Positions 1-8,700 of a DNA stretch of 34,033 nt are shown here, piece by piece; position 1 is the stretch's first letter, and every line of letters begins with the position of its first letter. The notes beneath the pieces were generated by a model that had not been told where the DNA came from, did no database searches, and saw only the letters and a program-made list of their open reading frames with translations. A program made the translations under genes and the position numbers. Source of the stretch: Cloacimonetes bacterium UBA5210 (GTDB lineage Bacteria; Cloacimonadota; Cloacimonadia; Cloacimonadales; Cloacimonadaceae). Location: assembly GCA_002412625.1 (NCBI GenBank), contig DHVK01000028.1, positions 1-34,033 of the forward strand, written 5' to 3'.

Positions 1-119
1 GAAAGCTGCGTTACGGGATTTCGTAGCGGAGGATTCCGATCCTCCGAAATGATGAGGCGCAGCTTCGGAAAGCTGCGTTACGGGATTTCTCAGTTTCAGA
101 AAGCTACGGTACGGGGTTT
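1..119. repeat. short hairpin-repeat cluster at window edge
   Basis: A 22-base segment at 1-22 recurs exactly at 70-91, and a diverged version starts at 99. Between the copies are two hairpins: an 8-bp stem CGGAGGAT/ATCCTCCG with loop TCCG (27-46), and an 8-bp stem CGCAGCTT/AAGCTGCG with loop CGGA (58-77). No plausible coding region covers it. It looks like the end of an intergenic palindromic repeat array that continues outside the window, and it is unrelated by eye to families A-C below. Confidence 0.6.
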
Positions 120-211
120 GGTGCCGCTATGCTGGGGCACACTACTCCCTAACACCTTGAAGTCTGTGGAAATATTGCGACACCGCAATTGCAAATTATG
201 CATTTTTCTGC

Positions 212-241
212 TTGACGTCAAAAGTATATTCTTGCTCTAAT
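212..241 (+). promoter_or_regulatory. sigma-70-like promoter for the 650-4792 gene
   Basis: TTGACG (212-217) and TCTAAT (236-241) are separated by 18 bases. Transcription would begin around 248, giving a leader of about 400 nt before the start codon at 650. The same promoter style (TTGACA with a TACATT or TATGTT -10) is seen at three other loci in the window. Confidence 0.5.
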
Positions 242-248
242 GCACTTA

Positions 249-649
249 GTGGTTGTCGAGAAAGTCAAAGCTCCTGGGACAACCGAACACACATAAGCGG
301 TTCTACCGCAAAGGAATTGGTTTTTATGTTTAGAAGCGCGTTTACTCTGCCTTTTTACCAAAGCCTCTTGCAGAGTAGTTGCGCGCGCTACAGCCTATCA
401 CGCAAATGTCACATATGGGAAATCCCGGCCTCCATTTACACTCGCAGTATTCGCAGAATAATCATCGCACATTATCACGATACAACTGCGCGCGTTTTAG
501 GAAGCCTGTATCCCTATCACCCTCAACCATCAAAAACACACACGGCGTATCGACCTTTGCGCAGTGTTCCGCGCATTGGAGGCATATTCCACACTGATTA
601 ACCATTTAACCCTTCAAGAGAATTACATCTATACAAAGGAGTATTCTGT
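249..649 (+). promoter_or_regulatory. long 5' leader homologous to the leader of the next giant gene
   Basis: This 400-nt leader aligns with the leader of the gene at 5704. Positions 455-476 match 5538-5559 at 21 of 22 bases. TTTTACCA (353-360) matches 5430-5437, and CAACCATCAAAA (524-535) matches 5607-5618. The spacing between the last two anchors is identical (69 bases in both), and between the first two it differs by 6 bases. The leader carries a short ORF (326-601) described separately. No clear intrinsic terminator is present, only a weak imperfect stem near 553-581. A ribosome binding site AAAGGAG lies at 635-641, 8 bases before the ATG at 650. Confidence 0.5.
326..601 (+). CDS. possible 91-codon leader ORF, conserved in frame with 5373-5654
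   Basis: The ATG at 326 is preceded by AAGGA 10 bases upstream, and the frame runs to TAA at 599-601, 48 bases before the giant gene. Its partner upstream of the 5704 gene is 93 codons. The two share the frame and local peptide matches: FY near the start, SCA, RIIxAHY and QPSK. Indels between the shared anchors are multiples of three, and the stop-to-gene distance is nearly equal (48 and 49 bases). Against coding, the few differences inside the best-conserved block change amino acids, and the composition (many S, R, H, Y) resembles no family I know. It may be a translated leader peptide or merely an open frame in a conserved RNA. Confidence 0.25.
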   Translation: MFRSAFTLPFYQSLLQSSCARYSLSRKCHIWEIPASIYTRSIRRIIIAHYHDTTARVLGSLYPYHPQPSKTHTAYRPLRSVPRIGGIFHTD

Positions 650-3600
650 ATGAAGAAATTTATATTACTAATTATGGCCATCATGGCCTTAAGCGGTGTT
701 TTCGCTGCAGTTATCAACGAGGGATTTGAAGGAACTACCTTCCCCCCGGCTGACTGGACCAGAGTCGGAACAAGCTGGGCTCGCTCAACCACCTATCCCT
801 ATCAAGGTGTAGCCTCAGCTCGCGTTGGTTATACCAGCGGACAGTATTGGCTGATCACCCCCAAACTCAAACCCGCAGTCGGCGCCAATACCCTTACTTT
901 TTGGTATCGTGACTACAGCGAGTCAACTTCTTGGGATTACCCGGATGAATACACTTATGTGAAGATCTCGACTGCTACAAACGATGTGGCTGATTTCACA
1001 ACCATATTGTGGACAGGCGATTATCTGGATTTCACCCTTACCTATCAGCAAGCCGGCATTGATCTCAGTGCCTACAATGGACAGGAAATCTACGTAGCTT
1101 TCCACCATGTTGCCACGGGTGGAAATTACCGATATATCGATGATGTAACCGGCGTTGATCTTGCTCCTGCCGGTATTCCCAATCCTGCGGTCATCGGCGC
1201 ACCTGCCAATAATGCCCTAAACGTCGCAATTAACCCCACTCTCAGCTGGAGTTCCGGCGGTGGCGCACCCAGCGGATACGATGTGTATTTCAATGGCAGC
1301 CTAGTCTCCTCAAACCAACCTGGTTTGACTTACCTGCCAGGTACTTTGGCATATTCAACCACATACACATGGCAAATCATCCCGCGCAATGAGGCAGGTG
1401 CTGCTGAAGGTTGCCCGGTGTGGAGCTTCACGACCATGGCAGACCCAGTTGTCAGCTCCTTCCCTTGGTCTGTGAACTTCGGCACCTTAGCTGCCGATTG
1501 GTTACCTCTCAACTGGACTAAGCATAGCGGAATTCTTGCGGATCCCACTACTCTTGGCGCAGCCGGAACGGGCAGCTGGTTTCAGGATGATTGGTTAAAC
1601 GTTACTACGCCTCTGAATAAAGCTGCCAAAGTAAATATCTATGGCACTACTGCCACCTCAGCCCAAGGTTGGTTGATCACCCCTCCGATCCAAATGCCCG
1701 GAGCCGGTTATCAGCTTGAGTTTGATATCGCTTATATGGCATGGGACGGACTCAGCACACCTCCCGGAATGGATGGAACCGATGACAGATTTGAAGTTCT
1801 GATCGGTGACGGCAGTTCCTGGACTCCCGCGAACATCGTGAGATCCTGGGATAACGCCGGTTCAGCTTACGTGCTGAACAATGTCAGCCCCTCTGGAGAT
1901 CACGTCATCATCGATATCAGTGGCCATACCGGAGTCAAACACATTGCCTTCTACGTGCACAATGGCGCTGTGGGAGGTAGAGATAACGACTTCATGCTGG
2001 ATAACGTGTTGATCCGTGAGACCCCAACCGGTGCACCCGGAGCTCCGATCCTGGCAACTCCTGCCAATGGCGCTACGGGTCTGTCCAAAAACGGATTCAA
2101 CATCACCTGGACTCCTGCCATCACCGGTGGCATTGCCGATTACTATGCCGTCTATATGTCTCAGGATGAAGCTAACCTCTTTTCTGACGAATACTTTGAA
2201 GTGTTTGTCGGCACCAGCTTCAACCCTGTAAGCACCGGCGGAATTACCTTTGCCTACGACCAGCTTTGGTATTGGACGGTGGAAGCGGTAAATGGAAGCG
2301 GTTCTGCCCTGCCGGATGATCCTTTCAATTTCCGCATTGAGCAGGATCCCACCATCAGCACTCTGCCCTGGACCGAAGGCTTTGAAGGCGCCACCTTCCC
2401 GCCTTACGGCTGGAGCAGATTGGATGCCGATGGCGACGGACAAAACTGGTTCTTATACAATGCAGACGGTTCTGCTCATACCGGACTTCAGAGCGCAGCA
2501 TCAGCTTCCTGGACCAGCTCAACTGGAGCCCTCAGCCCGAATAACTGGCTGATCACTCCGCCCATCGCTATTCCTGCCGCTGGTGAGTACATGGTGGAAT
2601 ACTATGTTGGAGCTCAAGATCCTACCTATCCGGATGATCACTATGGCTTCTACGTCTCCACCACCGGTACCGCCCCTGCAGATTTCACTCTGCTCTTTGA
2701 AGAAACTCTGACAGATGGCAACTGGTACTATCGCTCTCAGAATCTCGCCGCTTATGCCGGCCAAACTGTGCGTTTTGCCTTCCGTCACTTCGATAGCTAC
2801 GACTGGTTCTACATGAAAATCGACGATGTCGGCGTTCGTGAAGTACCCGAAACTCCGGTGCTTGCCATCACCCCGGAAGTTTGGGATTTTGGCACGATGC
2901 AAGTAATGAACCCCAGCACCCCCAAGAGCTTCACGCTCGCCAACGTGGGTGCAGATACCATCAATATTCTTGATGGTGACATTGTGCTGAACCAAACCGG
3001 TACTGATTTCGTGTTGGTAGCTCAAAACCTGCCAGCCGCACTCAGTGGCTCCACAACCTATGACTTCACCGTGCAGTTCATCCCGCAAAGCGTGGGAACC
3101 AAAACTGCTACAGTGACCATTCAGGACAACATCACCCGCGTGATCCACACTATCAACCTCACGGGTGAAGCCATTCCCGAACCCATCGCCAGCGTCGTTG
3201 CTCTGCAAGGCACCGTGGAAACTCAGGTAAATGCCAGGCTCAACTGGGCAAGCATTTACGGAGATCCCACCCAAGCCGGTTATGTGCATTGGGATGACAG
3301 CGTTCAACGCGGAAACGTTGGCGCCGGCGCATCTCCCTTCCATGCCGTGGCAAAATATGGCACAGAAGTTACCGCCCTGGCAGCCGGAAAGGTGCTTGAC
3401 GGCGTGATGATTCACCTCGCTGAAGAACCCCAACTCATCACCGCGGTAAAGGTCTGGACCGGCACTGATGTCGATCTGATGCCTGTTACCCTGGTTCTTG
3501 AACAAGCCGTCAGCGGTCTTACCGTTGGCTGGAACTACGTAGCCTTCAGCACTCCCATCCCCGTTTCGGGCACCGATGCTCTCTACCTTGGCTACTACTC

Positions 3601-4792
3601 AACCGGAATGCTTGATGTATTCCCTGGCTCCACCGATGGTCTCACCGGTGTTAACGGCCGTGGTAACATCGTAGAACTTGGCGGTGCCTGGAATACCCTC
3701 ACCGGTTACAGTATTGCCGGAAACTGGTTGATCCATGCCCACTTTGAAGAAGCCGGCCCCATCATGGCGGGCAGACGCCCTGTGGTCTTGCAAAACATCG
3801 CAGTAAACAACGTCGAACTGGAAAATGATGCCCTGCGCAACAGCCCCATCAAAGCCCGCATGAATGGCAATATGGAGCGTGTGATCCGCGGCTTCAACAT
3901 CTATCGTGACGGTGTCCAGATCAATGGCTCCCTCGTTACGGCATACACCTATCTGGATGAAGGTCTGGCAGTAGGCACCTATAACTACGCAGCTCAGGCT
4001 GTGCACTACAGCGCCAACGGCCCCATCTCCGGAACCGTTCCCGTAACCATCGATCCTCCGGCTGATCCCTTCGCGCTGCCCTTCCTCGAAGACTGGGCAA
4101 GTGGTGATTACGCCACCAATATGTGGTCAATCGGAAGCGATAACTGGGTGATCAATACTACTACTGGTAACCCGGCTCCTTCCGCTTCTTTCAGTTGGAG
4201 CCCTCAAGTTACGGATTATTCCAGCGTTCTTGCCAGCTATGAATTCGATGCCACCGGTATCGCCAGCGTTCAGTTCAGCTTCGATCTGTATCTGAACAAC
4301 TACGATACCGAAGCCGAGAATACCATGACTTGGCAGATATGGGATGGAACTGCCTGGTACACCCTGGGCAGCTACACATCCCTGGATGATGATCTGGGTT
4401 GGTACCGATATGCTTATGACATCTCTGCCTACGCCGCAAACCGCGTCTTCAAGATCCGCTTTGTAGCAGAAGGTGAAGATAGCTATTCGATCAACTACTG
4501 GTACATCGATAATATCTACCTGGCATTCCTGCCTGCCGCAGTAGATCCCATCACGGATCTCAGCATTTCGACAGACGGTGTAACCATCGATCTCGATTGG
4601 ACCGCCGTTCCCAATGCTACCTGGTACATGATCTATGCCAGCGAAGATCCCTATGGCACCTTCACGCCGCTGGGCTATGTGCCTTCAGCTGGAGCCAGCA
4701 TCCCTGCTGCTATGTTGCCAACAGCCAAGGCCTTCGTAAACGTAACTGCCGGAACCGGTCCCTTCCCTGCCGGACGGAACCTGAGCGAATAA
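650..4792 (+). CDS. giant exported multidomain protein with choice-of-anchor J and Fn3-like modules (1380 aa)
   Basis: Probably a secreted or surface-attached adhesin or polymer-binding protein. The start at 650 is supported by AAAGGAG (635-641) and a signal peptide (MKK, hydrophobic residues 4-16, cleavage near VFAA). Choice-of-anchor J / cleaved-adhesin-like modules begin near residues 23 (GFEGTTFPP), 272, 575 (GFEGATFPP) and 1145; each ends in a D-D or D-N step such as YIDDV. Fn3-like linkers lie near 176-265, 462-560, 1075-1130 and 1303-1370. A choice-of-anchor D (ASH-like) module is near 740-840, and an unassigned beta-rich region near 848-1040. Unlike the proteins at 15813 and 23641 it has no YPNPF-type C-terminal sorting domain. 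It is clearly paralogous to the next gene, which shares its domain order and a homologous leader. The ligand is unknown. Confidence 0.9.
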   Translation: MKKFILLIMAIMALSGVFAAVINEGFEGTTFPPADWTRVGTSWARSTTYPYQGVASARVGYTSGQYWLITPKLKPAVGANTLTFWYRDYSESTSWDYPDEYTYVKISTATNDVADFTTILWTGDYLDFTLTYQQAGIDLSAYNGQEIYVAFHHVATGGNYRYIDDVTGVDLAPAGIPNPAVIGAPANNALNVAINPTLSWSSGGGAPSGYDVYFNGSLVSSNQPGLTYLPGTLAYSTTYTWQIIPRNEAGAAEGCPVWSFTTMADPVVSSFPWSVNFGTLAADWLPLNWTKHSGILADPTTLGAAGTGSWFQDDWLNVTTPLNKAAKVNIYGTTATSAQGWLITPPIQMPGAGYQLEFDIAYMAWDGLSTPPGMDGTDDRFEVLIGDGSSWTPANIVRSWDNAGSAYVLNNVSPSGDHVIIDISGHTGVKHIAFYVHNGAVGGRDNDFMLDNVLIRETPTGAPGAPILATPANGATGLSKNGFNITWTPAITGGIADYYAVYMSQDEANLFSDEYFEVFVGTSFNPVSTGGITFAYDQLWYWTVEAVNGSGSALPDDPFNFRIEQDPTISTLPWTEGFEGATFPPYGWSRLDADGDGQNWFLYNADGSAHTGLQSAASASWTSSTGALSPNNWLITPPIAIPAAGEYMVEYYVGAQDPTYPDDHYGFYVSTTGTAPADFTLLFEETLTDGNWYYRSQNLAAYAGQTVRFAFRHFDSYDWFYMKIDDVGVREVPETPVLAITPEVWDFGTMQVMNPSTPKSFTLANVGADTINILDGDIVLNQTGTDFVLVAQNLPAALSGSTTYDFTVQFIPQSVGTKTATVTIQDNITRVIHTINLTGEAIPEPIASVVALQGTVETQVNARLNWASIYGDPTQAGYVHWDDSVQRGNVGAGASPFHAVAKYGTEVTALAAGKVLDGVMIHLAEEPQLITAVKVWTGTDVDLMPVTLVLEQAVSGLTVGWNYVAFSTPIPVSGTDALYLGYYSTGMLDVFPGSTDGLTGVNGRGNIVELGGAWNTLTGYSIAGNWLIHAHFEEAGPIMAGRRPVVLQNIAVNNVELENDALRNSPIKARMNGNMERVIRGFNIYRDGVQINGSLVTAYTYLDEGLAVGTYNYAAQAVHYSANGPISGTVPVTIDPPADPFALPFLEDWASGDYATNMWSIGSDNWVINTTTGNPAPSASFSWSPQVTDYSSVLASYEFDATGIASVQFSFDLYLNNYDTEAENTMTWQIWDGTAWYTLGSYTSLDDDLGWYRYAYDISAYAANRVFKIRFVAEGEDSYSINYWYIDNIYLAFLPAAVDPITDLSISTDGVTIDLDWTAVPNATWYMIYASEDPYGTFTPLGYVPSAGASIPAAMLPTAKAFVNVTAGTGPFPAGRNLSE

Positions 4793-4833
4793 CCGGCTTA
4801 TAATCAAAACCCTGCCTTAGGGCATTTAATACG

Positions 4834-4861
4834 ACCCCCGGAGTAAATCCCGGGGGTTTTT
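4834..4861 (+). terminator. intrinsic terminator after the first giant gene
   Basis: An 8-bp stem ACCCCCGG (4834-4841) / CCGGGGGT (4850-4857) is followed by a run of T. It lies 40 bases after the stop codon and directly abuts the first copy of repeat family A at 4862. Confidence 0.85.
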
Positions 4862-5144
4862 GGAACTCGCCCCTCCCGGGGCGTTTTTCTGCAAAGTAGC
4901 ACCCAAGCCCAGCACAAGCACCTCCCACCTCCGCAACGCCAAATTGATGGAACGCAGATTGGGCGGATTGAGCGAATTGTGACGATTTTTAATTGAGGTA
5001 TGGGCGGCAACTGCAAAACCAACTAACCGCAAAACCGCAACACCAACTAACCGCAGCACCGACTAACCGGTAGTACAAAAAACTACTGCAATAAGCTCTT
5101 TGGGGGAAGGCTGGCAGAAAAACGCCCCGGGAGGGGCGTGTTCC
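4862..5144. repeat. repeat family A, block 1 (one forward and one inverted copy)
   Basis: The forward copy (4862-4893) begins GGAACTCG and contains the hairpin CGCCCCTCCCGGGGCG followed by TTTTTCTG. The inverted copy (5113-5144) is the reverse complement of the same pattern, preceded by the tail motif GGGGAAGGCTGGCAG that also precedes inverted copies elsewhere. Between them sits a family B fragment (4943-5069). The two copies face inward like long inverted ends. Both carry a stem plus T-run, so they could terminate transcription from either side. Confidence 0.8.
4943..5069 (+). repeat. repeat family B fragment inside block 1
   Basis: It opens with the phrase GAACGCAGATTG, followed by degenerate GGATTG repeats and then several copies of CCAACTAACCGC(A). 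The same order of motifs recurs at 11497-11820 and 13103-13275. The GATC-phased part found in other copies is missing here. Confidence 0.7.
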
Positions 5145-5372
5145 GGCCTACGCTCCTATAGCAGCGGGGCTGCAACAGCACCAGATTGTACTTGACATTT
5201 CCCTCAGCAATCAGAATTCTTGCGCACGCATTGCTTTTATTGGCAAATATCTGATTACAAAACATTCATTGTGCAGAACTTAGAATAGAAGGATGAATGC
5301 GTTTCATATAGCTGCTGACCGGATAAATGGGTATTTTGCGAACCACCGGCCGGCAAGCGAAGGTGATAGTTT

Positions 5373-5654
5373 ATGAAAGAAGCAGCTCACACAATGGGGA
5401 CACCCTCCCCAACACATTGCGCCGGGCTTTTTTACCACCGCCCCGCACAGGAAAGCTGCGCCTCTTTTAGCCCAAATTTCAAACAAAAATATGCTAAATC
5501 CCGAAACCTCTCCCCGCACTCTTGTTCTGCTTTTAGTAGAATAATCGTCGCACATTATCGCTTCCTCGGCAGAAACAGCAGCGCGGATCCCGGTTTCACC
5601 AATGTTCAACCATCAAAACCACCATGGGCTATCGTTTTGTTTACAAACAGATAG
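5373..5654 (+). CDS. possible 93-codon leader ORF, partner of 326-601
   Basis: The ATG at 5373 follows AAGGTG with 8 bases between. The frame ends with TAG at 5652-5654, inside the 3' arm of the hairpin at 5626-5657. Peptide matches to the partner ORF are FY, SCA, RIIVAHY and QPSK, in the same order and nearly the same spacing. A ribosome reaching the stop would cover the terminator hairpin, so translation could allow read-through into the giant gene. The protein itself resembles no family I recognise, and it may be untranslated. Confidence 0.25.
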   Translation: MKEAAHTMGTPSPTHCAGLFYHRPAQESCASFSPNFKQKYAKSRNLSPHSCSAFSRIIVAHYRFLGRNSSADPGFTNVQPSKPPWAIVLFTNR

Positions 5655-5664
5655 CCCTTTTCTT
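5626..5664 (+). terminator. intrinsic terminator inside the leader (possible attenuator)
   Basis: GGGCTATC (5626-5633) pairs perfectly with GATAGCCC (5650-5657), and TTTTCTT follows. The loop can extend the stem through TGTTT/AAACA. No gene ends here except the short leader ORF, so this terminator would act on the leader transcript of the 5704 gene, or on a read-through transcript from upstream. Confidence 0.75.
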
Positions 5665-5703
5665 CTACTGAAGACACACTCAATTAACCGGAGTTAACAC
5701 TAA

Positions 5704-8700
5704 ATGAAGAAAATAATGATTCTACTCGCAGTTCTGCTTGCGAGTTTTGCAATGCTTAGTGCGCAGTCAATTGCTGAATATACCTTCAGCACCACGACTG
5801 ACGGCACTTTGGATGATATGTCCGGCAGCATAGACCTTCTTGCCCCCGGAACATATTATGATGACACAGCCTCACCCGTTACAGACATCGGATTTACCTT
5901 TGCTCTGGGCGCAAGCGCATATACTCAGTTCTCAGTAAATTCAAACGGCCAGATGCAGCTTGGATCTACTGCCATTGGTGGCGGAGCCTCCACCCCCGGC
6001 GCGAATCTCGCTAGGCTCGCCCCCATATCCGGCGACAACGCGATCCGCGCTACCGGCCGCATGCATTATAAAGTAGTGGGATCAGCCCCCAACCGCAGAC
6101 TTGTGGTTGAATGGCTTGACCTCCGTGTAAACTACAGCAATGCTGCTGAAACCGGCACCTATAGCCGGATGCAAGCCTGGCTCTATGAAGGCAGCAACAA
6201 CATCAAATTCGTATATGGAACCATGTGGAATATGTCCACATCAGCCCAATCTCGCAGCGTCTATGTGAGCACCAGCAACGTAGTCGGCTCTTTGGGTCAA
6301 GTAACCACAATTACCACTACCCCGACCTGGACCAACAACGCTACTTCATTGACTGCCACTTCTTTCCCGGCAAGTAGCGCGATGCTAAACCTCAGTAGCG
6401 ATACCGAGGGAGCAAGAAGAGTATTCCACATCAATTACCCGGTTTACACTACCCCTCCAAACCCGGCAGTTCTGCTCAGCCCCACCCAAAACTCATGGGC
6501 GCTTACCAATGCAGTGCTTTCTTGGCAGAGCGGTGGCGGCGGAGCCTCATCTTATGATGTTTACTTCGGCACATCCTCAAACCCGCCATTTGTAGTAAAC
6601 CAAGCCAGCACCAGCTACACACCCTCATTGAATGAAGCGACCACCTATTACTGGAAAATCGTTGCCCGCAATGAGCATGGCGCTGCTGAAGCAACAGAAA
6701 TCCGCAGCTTCCGCACACCAAACTCCAGCCAATTGGCAGAGAGCTTCGAAGCCACCACCTTCCCGCCTGCGGGTTGGGCAAACCCCGGCACTTGGAGCCG
6801 CAGCACCACCACACCAATCTTCCATGGCACAGCTCAAGCTTACAAATATGGCAGCAGTTCCACTAAATACATTCTTTCTACCCCGATGCTGACCATTAAC
6901 AACGGTGACGAGCTTAGCTTTGCTTCCAAAGTAAGCGGTGTTACCGGCACTATCGAAGTGATTTATTCCACAGACCGCACCAACTGGGAAGTCCTGGAAA
7001 CCATCGCCCACACTACTGCCAATATATATCAGAACAACAACGTGGACCTGAGCGGCATCGAAGGTAACTACTACCTCGGCTTCCGCAACGGTCTGCAAGC
7101 CGTAAGCTATTATATCGATAGTGTGTTCGGTCCCGAAATCACTCCCCTGGTTCCCGGAGCCCCCATTCTCAGCGCTCCGGCTGACCTCGCCGTGAACCAA
7201 AGCACATATCCGACCTTCACCTGGACCGCTCCCGCCACCGGCGGCATTCCCACAGGCTACAACCTCTATCTGGATACCGATGACGGACGCACCCTCTATG
7301 CCTCAAACGTGACTTCTCCCTACACAGTCACCAGTCCCTTGGCATACGAAGCTACTTATTATTGGACAGTAGAAGCCTTCAACAGTGCCGGAAGCGGAGA
7401 CCCCGCTCCCGCACGCAGTTTCAGCGTAATGGCAGATCCGACTATTTATGCCCTGCCCTACACTGATGGTTTTGAAGATGGGAACACAAATGATGCCATT
7501 ATCGTTAACAACTGGACCCAAGCATTTGTTACCGGAACCAAAAACTGGACCATTAACTCCACAAACACTACTTACAACAGAACTCCCAGAACCGGTAGCT
7601 TCAACGCCACTTTGGCTTGGAGTGCCAGTACCTGGCTATTTCGTCCCGTCCAGCTTGTTGGCGGAACTTCTTACGACGTAGAAGTTTGGGCAAGACAAGA
7701 TCACGTTGATACCGCCTTTGCAAACCTTCAAATCTCTTATGGCACGGAAGGAACTGCTGTCGGCATGGTGAATACCATTGCCGCACAAACTCCGCTTACC
7801 AATGGAGATTATCAAAGAGTAAACGGCAGCTTCACTCCCGCTACTTCCGGTATTTACTATATCGGGATTTTGGGTACCCTGCCCACTTCCACAAACTGGC
7901 ATATTTCCATTGATGACATCACCGTCCGCGAAACCCCTGCGGATCCGAGCTTCACTTACAGCCCCACCGAATGGGCGTTTGGCGAAGTTCTGGTCAACGG
8001 CACTGCCTCCAAGCTCTTCACAATTGGCAACAACGGTGGTGGTTTCATCGACGTAGAAAGCGTAGTAGTTGATGGCGATTTCTTCAGCCTCAGCCAGGCT
8101 TTCAGCCCTGTCAGCCTGGGTGCCGGTCAAAGCTCCACCTTCACCGTCGTGTACAACCCCACCGCTGGTGGACTGCACAGCGGAACCGTTACCATCAGCG
8201 ATGGTCGCGACACCTATGTCATCGAGCTTAGCGCTTCTTGCTTCGATCCTACTATTACCACATTCCCTTGGACCGAGAGTTTTGGAACCGCTACTACAGA
8301 CACCTTCCCTCCCGCCAGCTGGAGCAGACTTGCTGGTCAATATCCTGTAGCTTCAGGAACCAGCACCTTTTGGGGCAGAGGAAACTGGCTGAATGGCGCT
8401 GTTGGCAACAATGCTGCCAAGATGAACATCTATGGCACATCCCGCTTTGCCTGGCTCATCACTCCGCCCATCGCCATCCCCGCTGATGGCTTTGAACTGA
8501 AGTTCGACCTTGGTCTGACGGATTATGCCAATGCCAACGTAATCGAAGATCTCACTTCTCAGCTGGACGACAAACTCATCGTAGTGATGAGCGACAGCCC
8601 CAATATGACTAACCCCGTGATCCTGCGTGAATACAACAACAGCGGTTCCGAATTCGTTTATAACAACATCCCCAATACCGGAACTTCTGTAACCCTTCCG

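Larger units (their letters stand above)
5310..5703 (+). promoter_or_regulatory. leader of the second giant gene, homologous to 249-649, with attenuator-like terminator
   Basis: This leader shares ordered segments with the leader of the gene at 650 (see that entry). It contains a 93-codon ORF (5373-5654) and an intrinsic terminator (5626-5664) only 40 nt before the start codon. The ORF's stop codon (5652-5654) lies in the 3' arm of the terminator hairpin. A TTGACA at 5192-5197 lies upstream without a convincing -10, and TAGAAT at 5281-5286 is a good -10 without a convincing -35, so the transcription start is unclear. A weak binding site GGAG (5690-5693) lies 10 bases before the ATG. Confidence 0.5.

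Noticed and set aside
5192..5220. TTGACA promoter for the second giant gene
   Set aside because: The -35 is perfect, but no acceptable -10 is found at 16-18 bases; left as uncertain.
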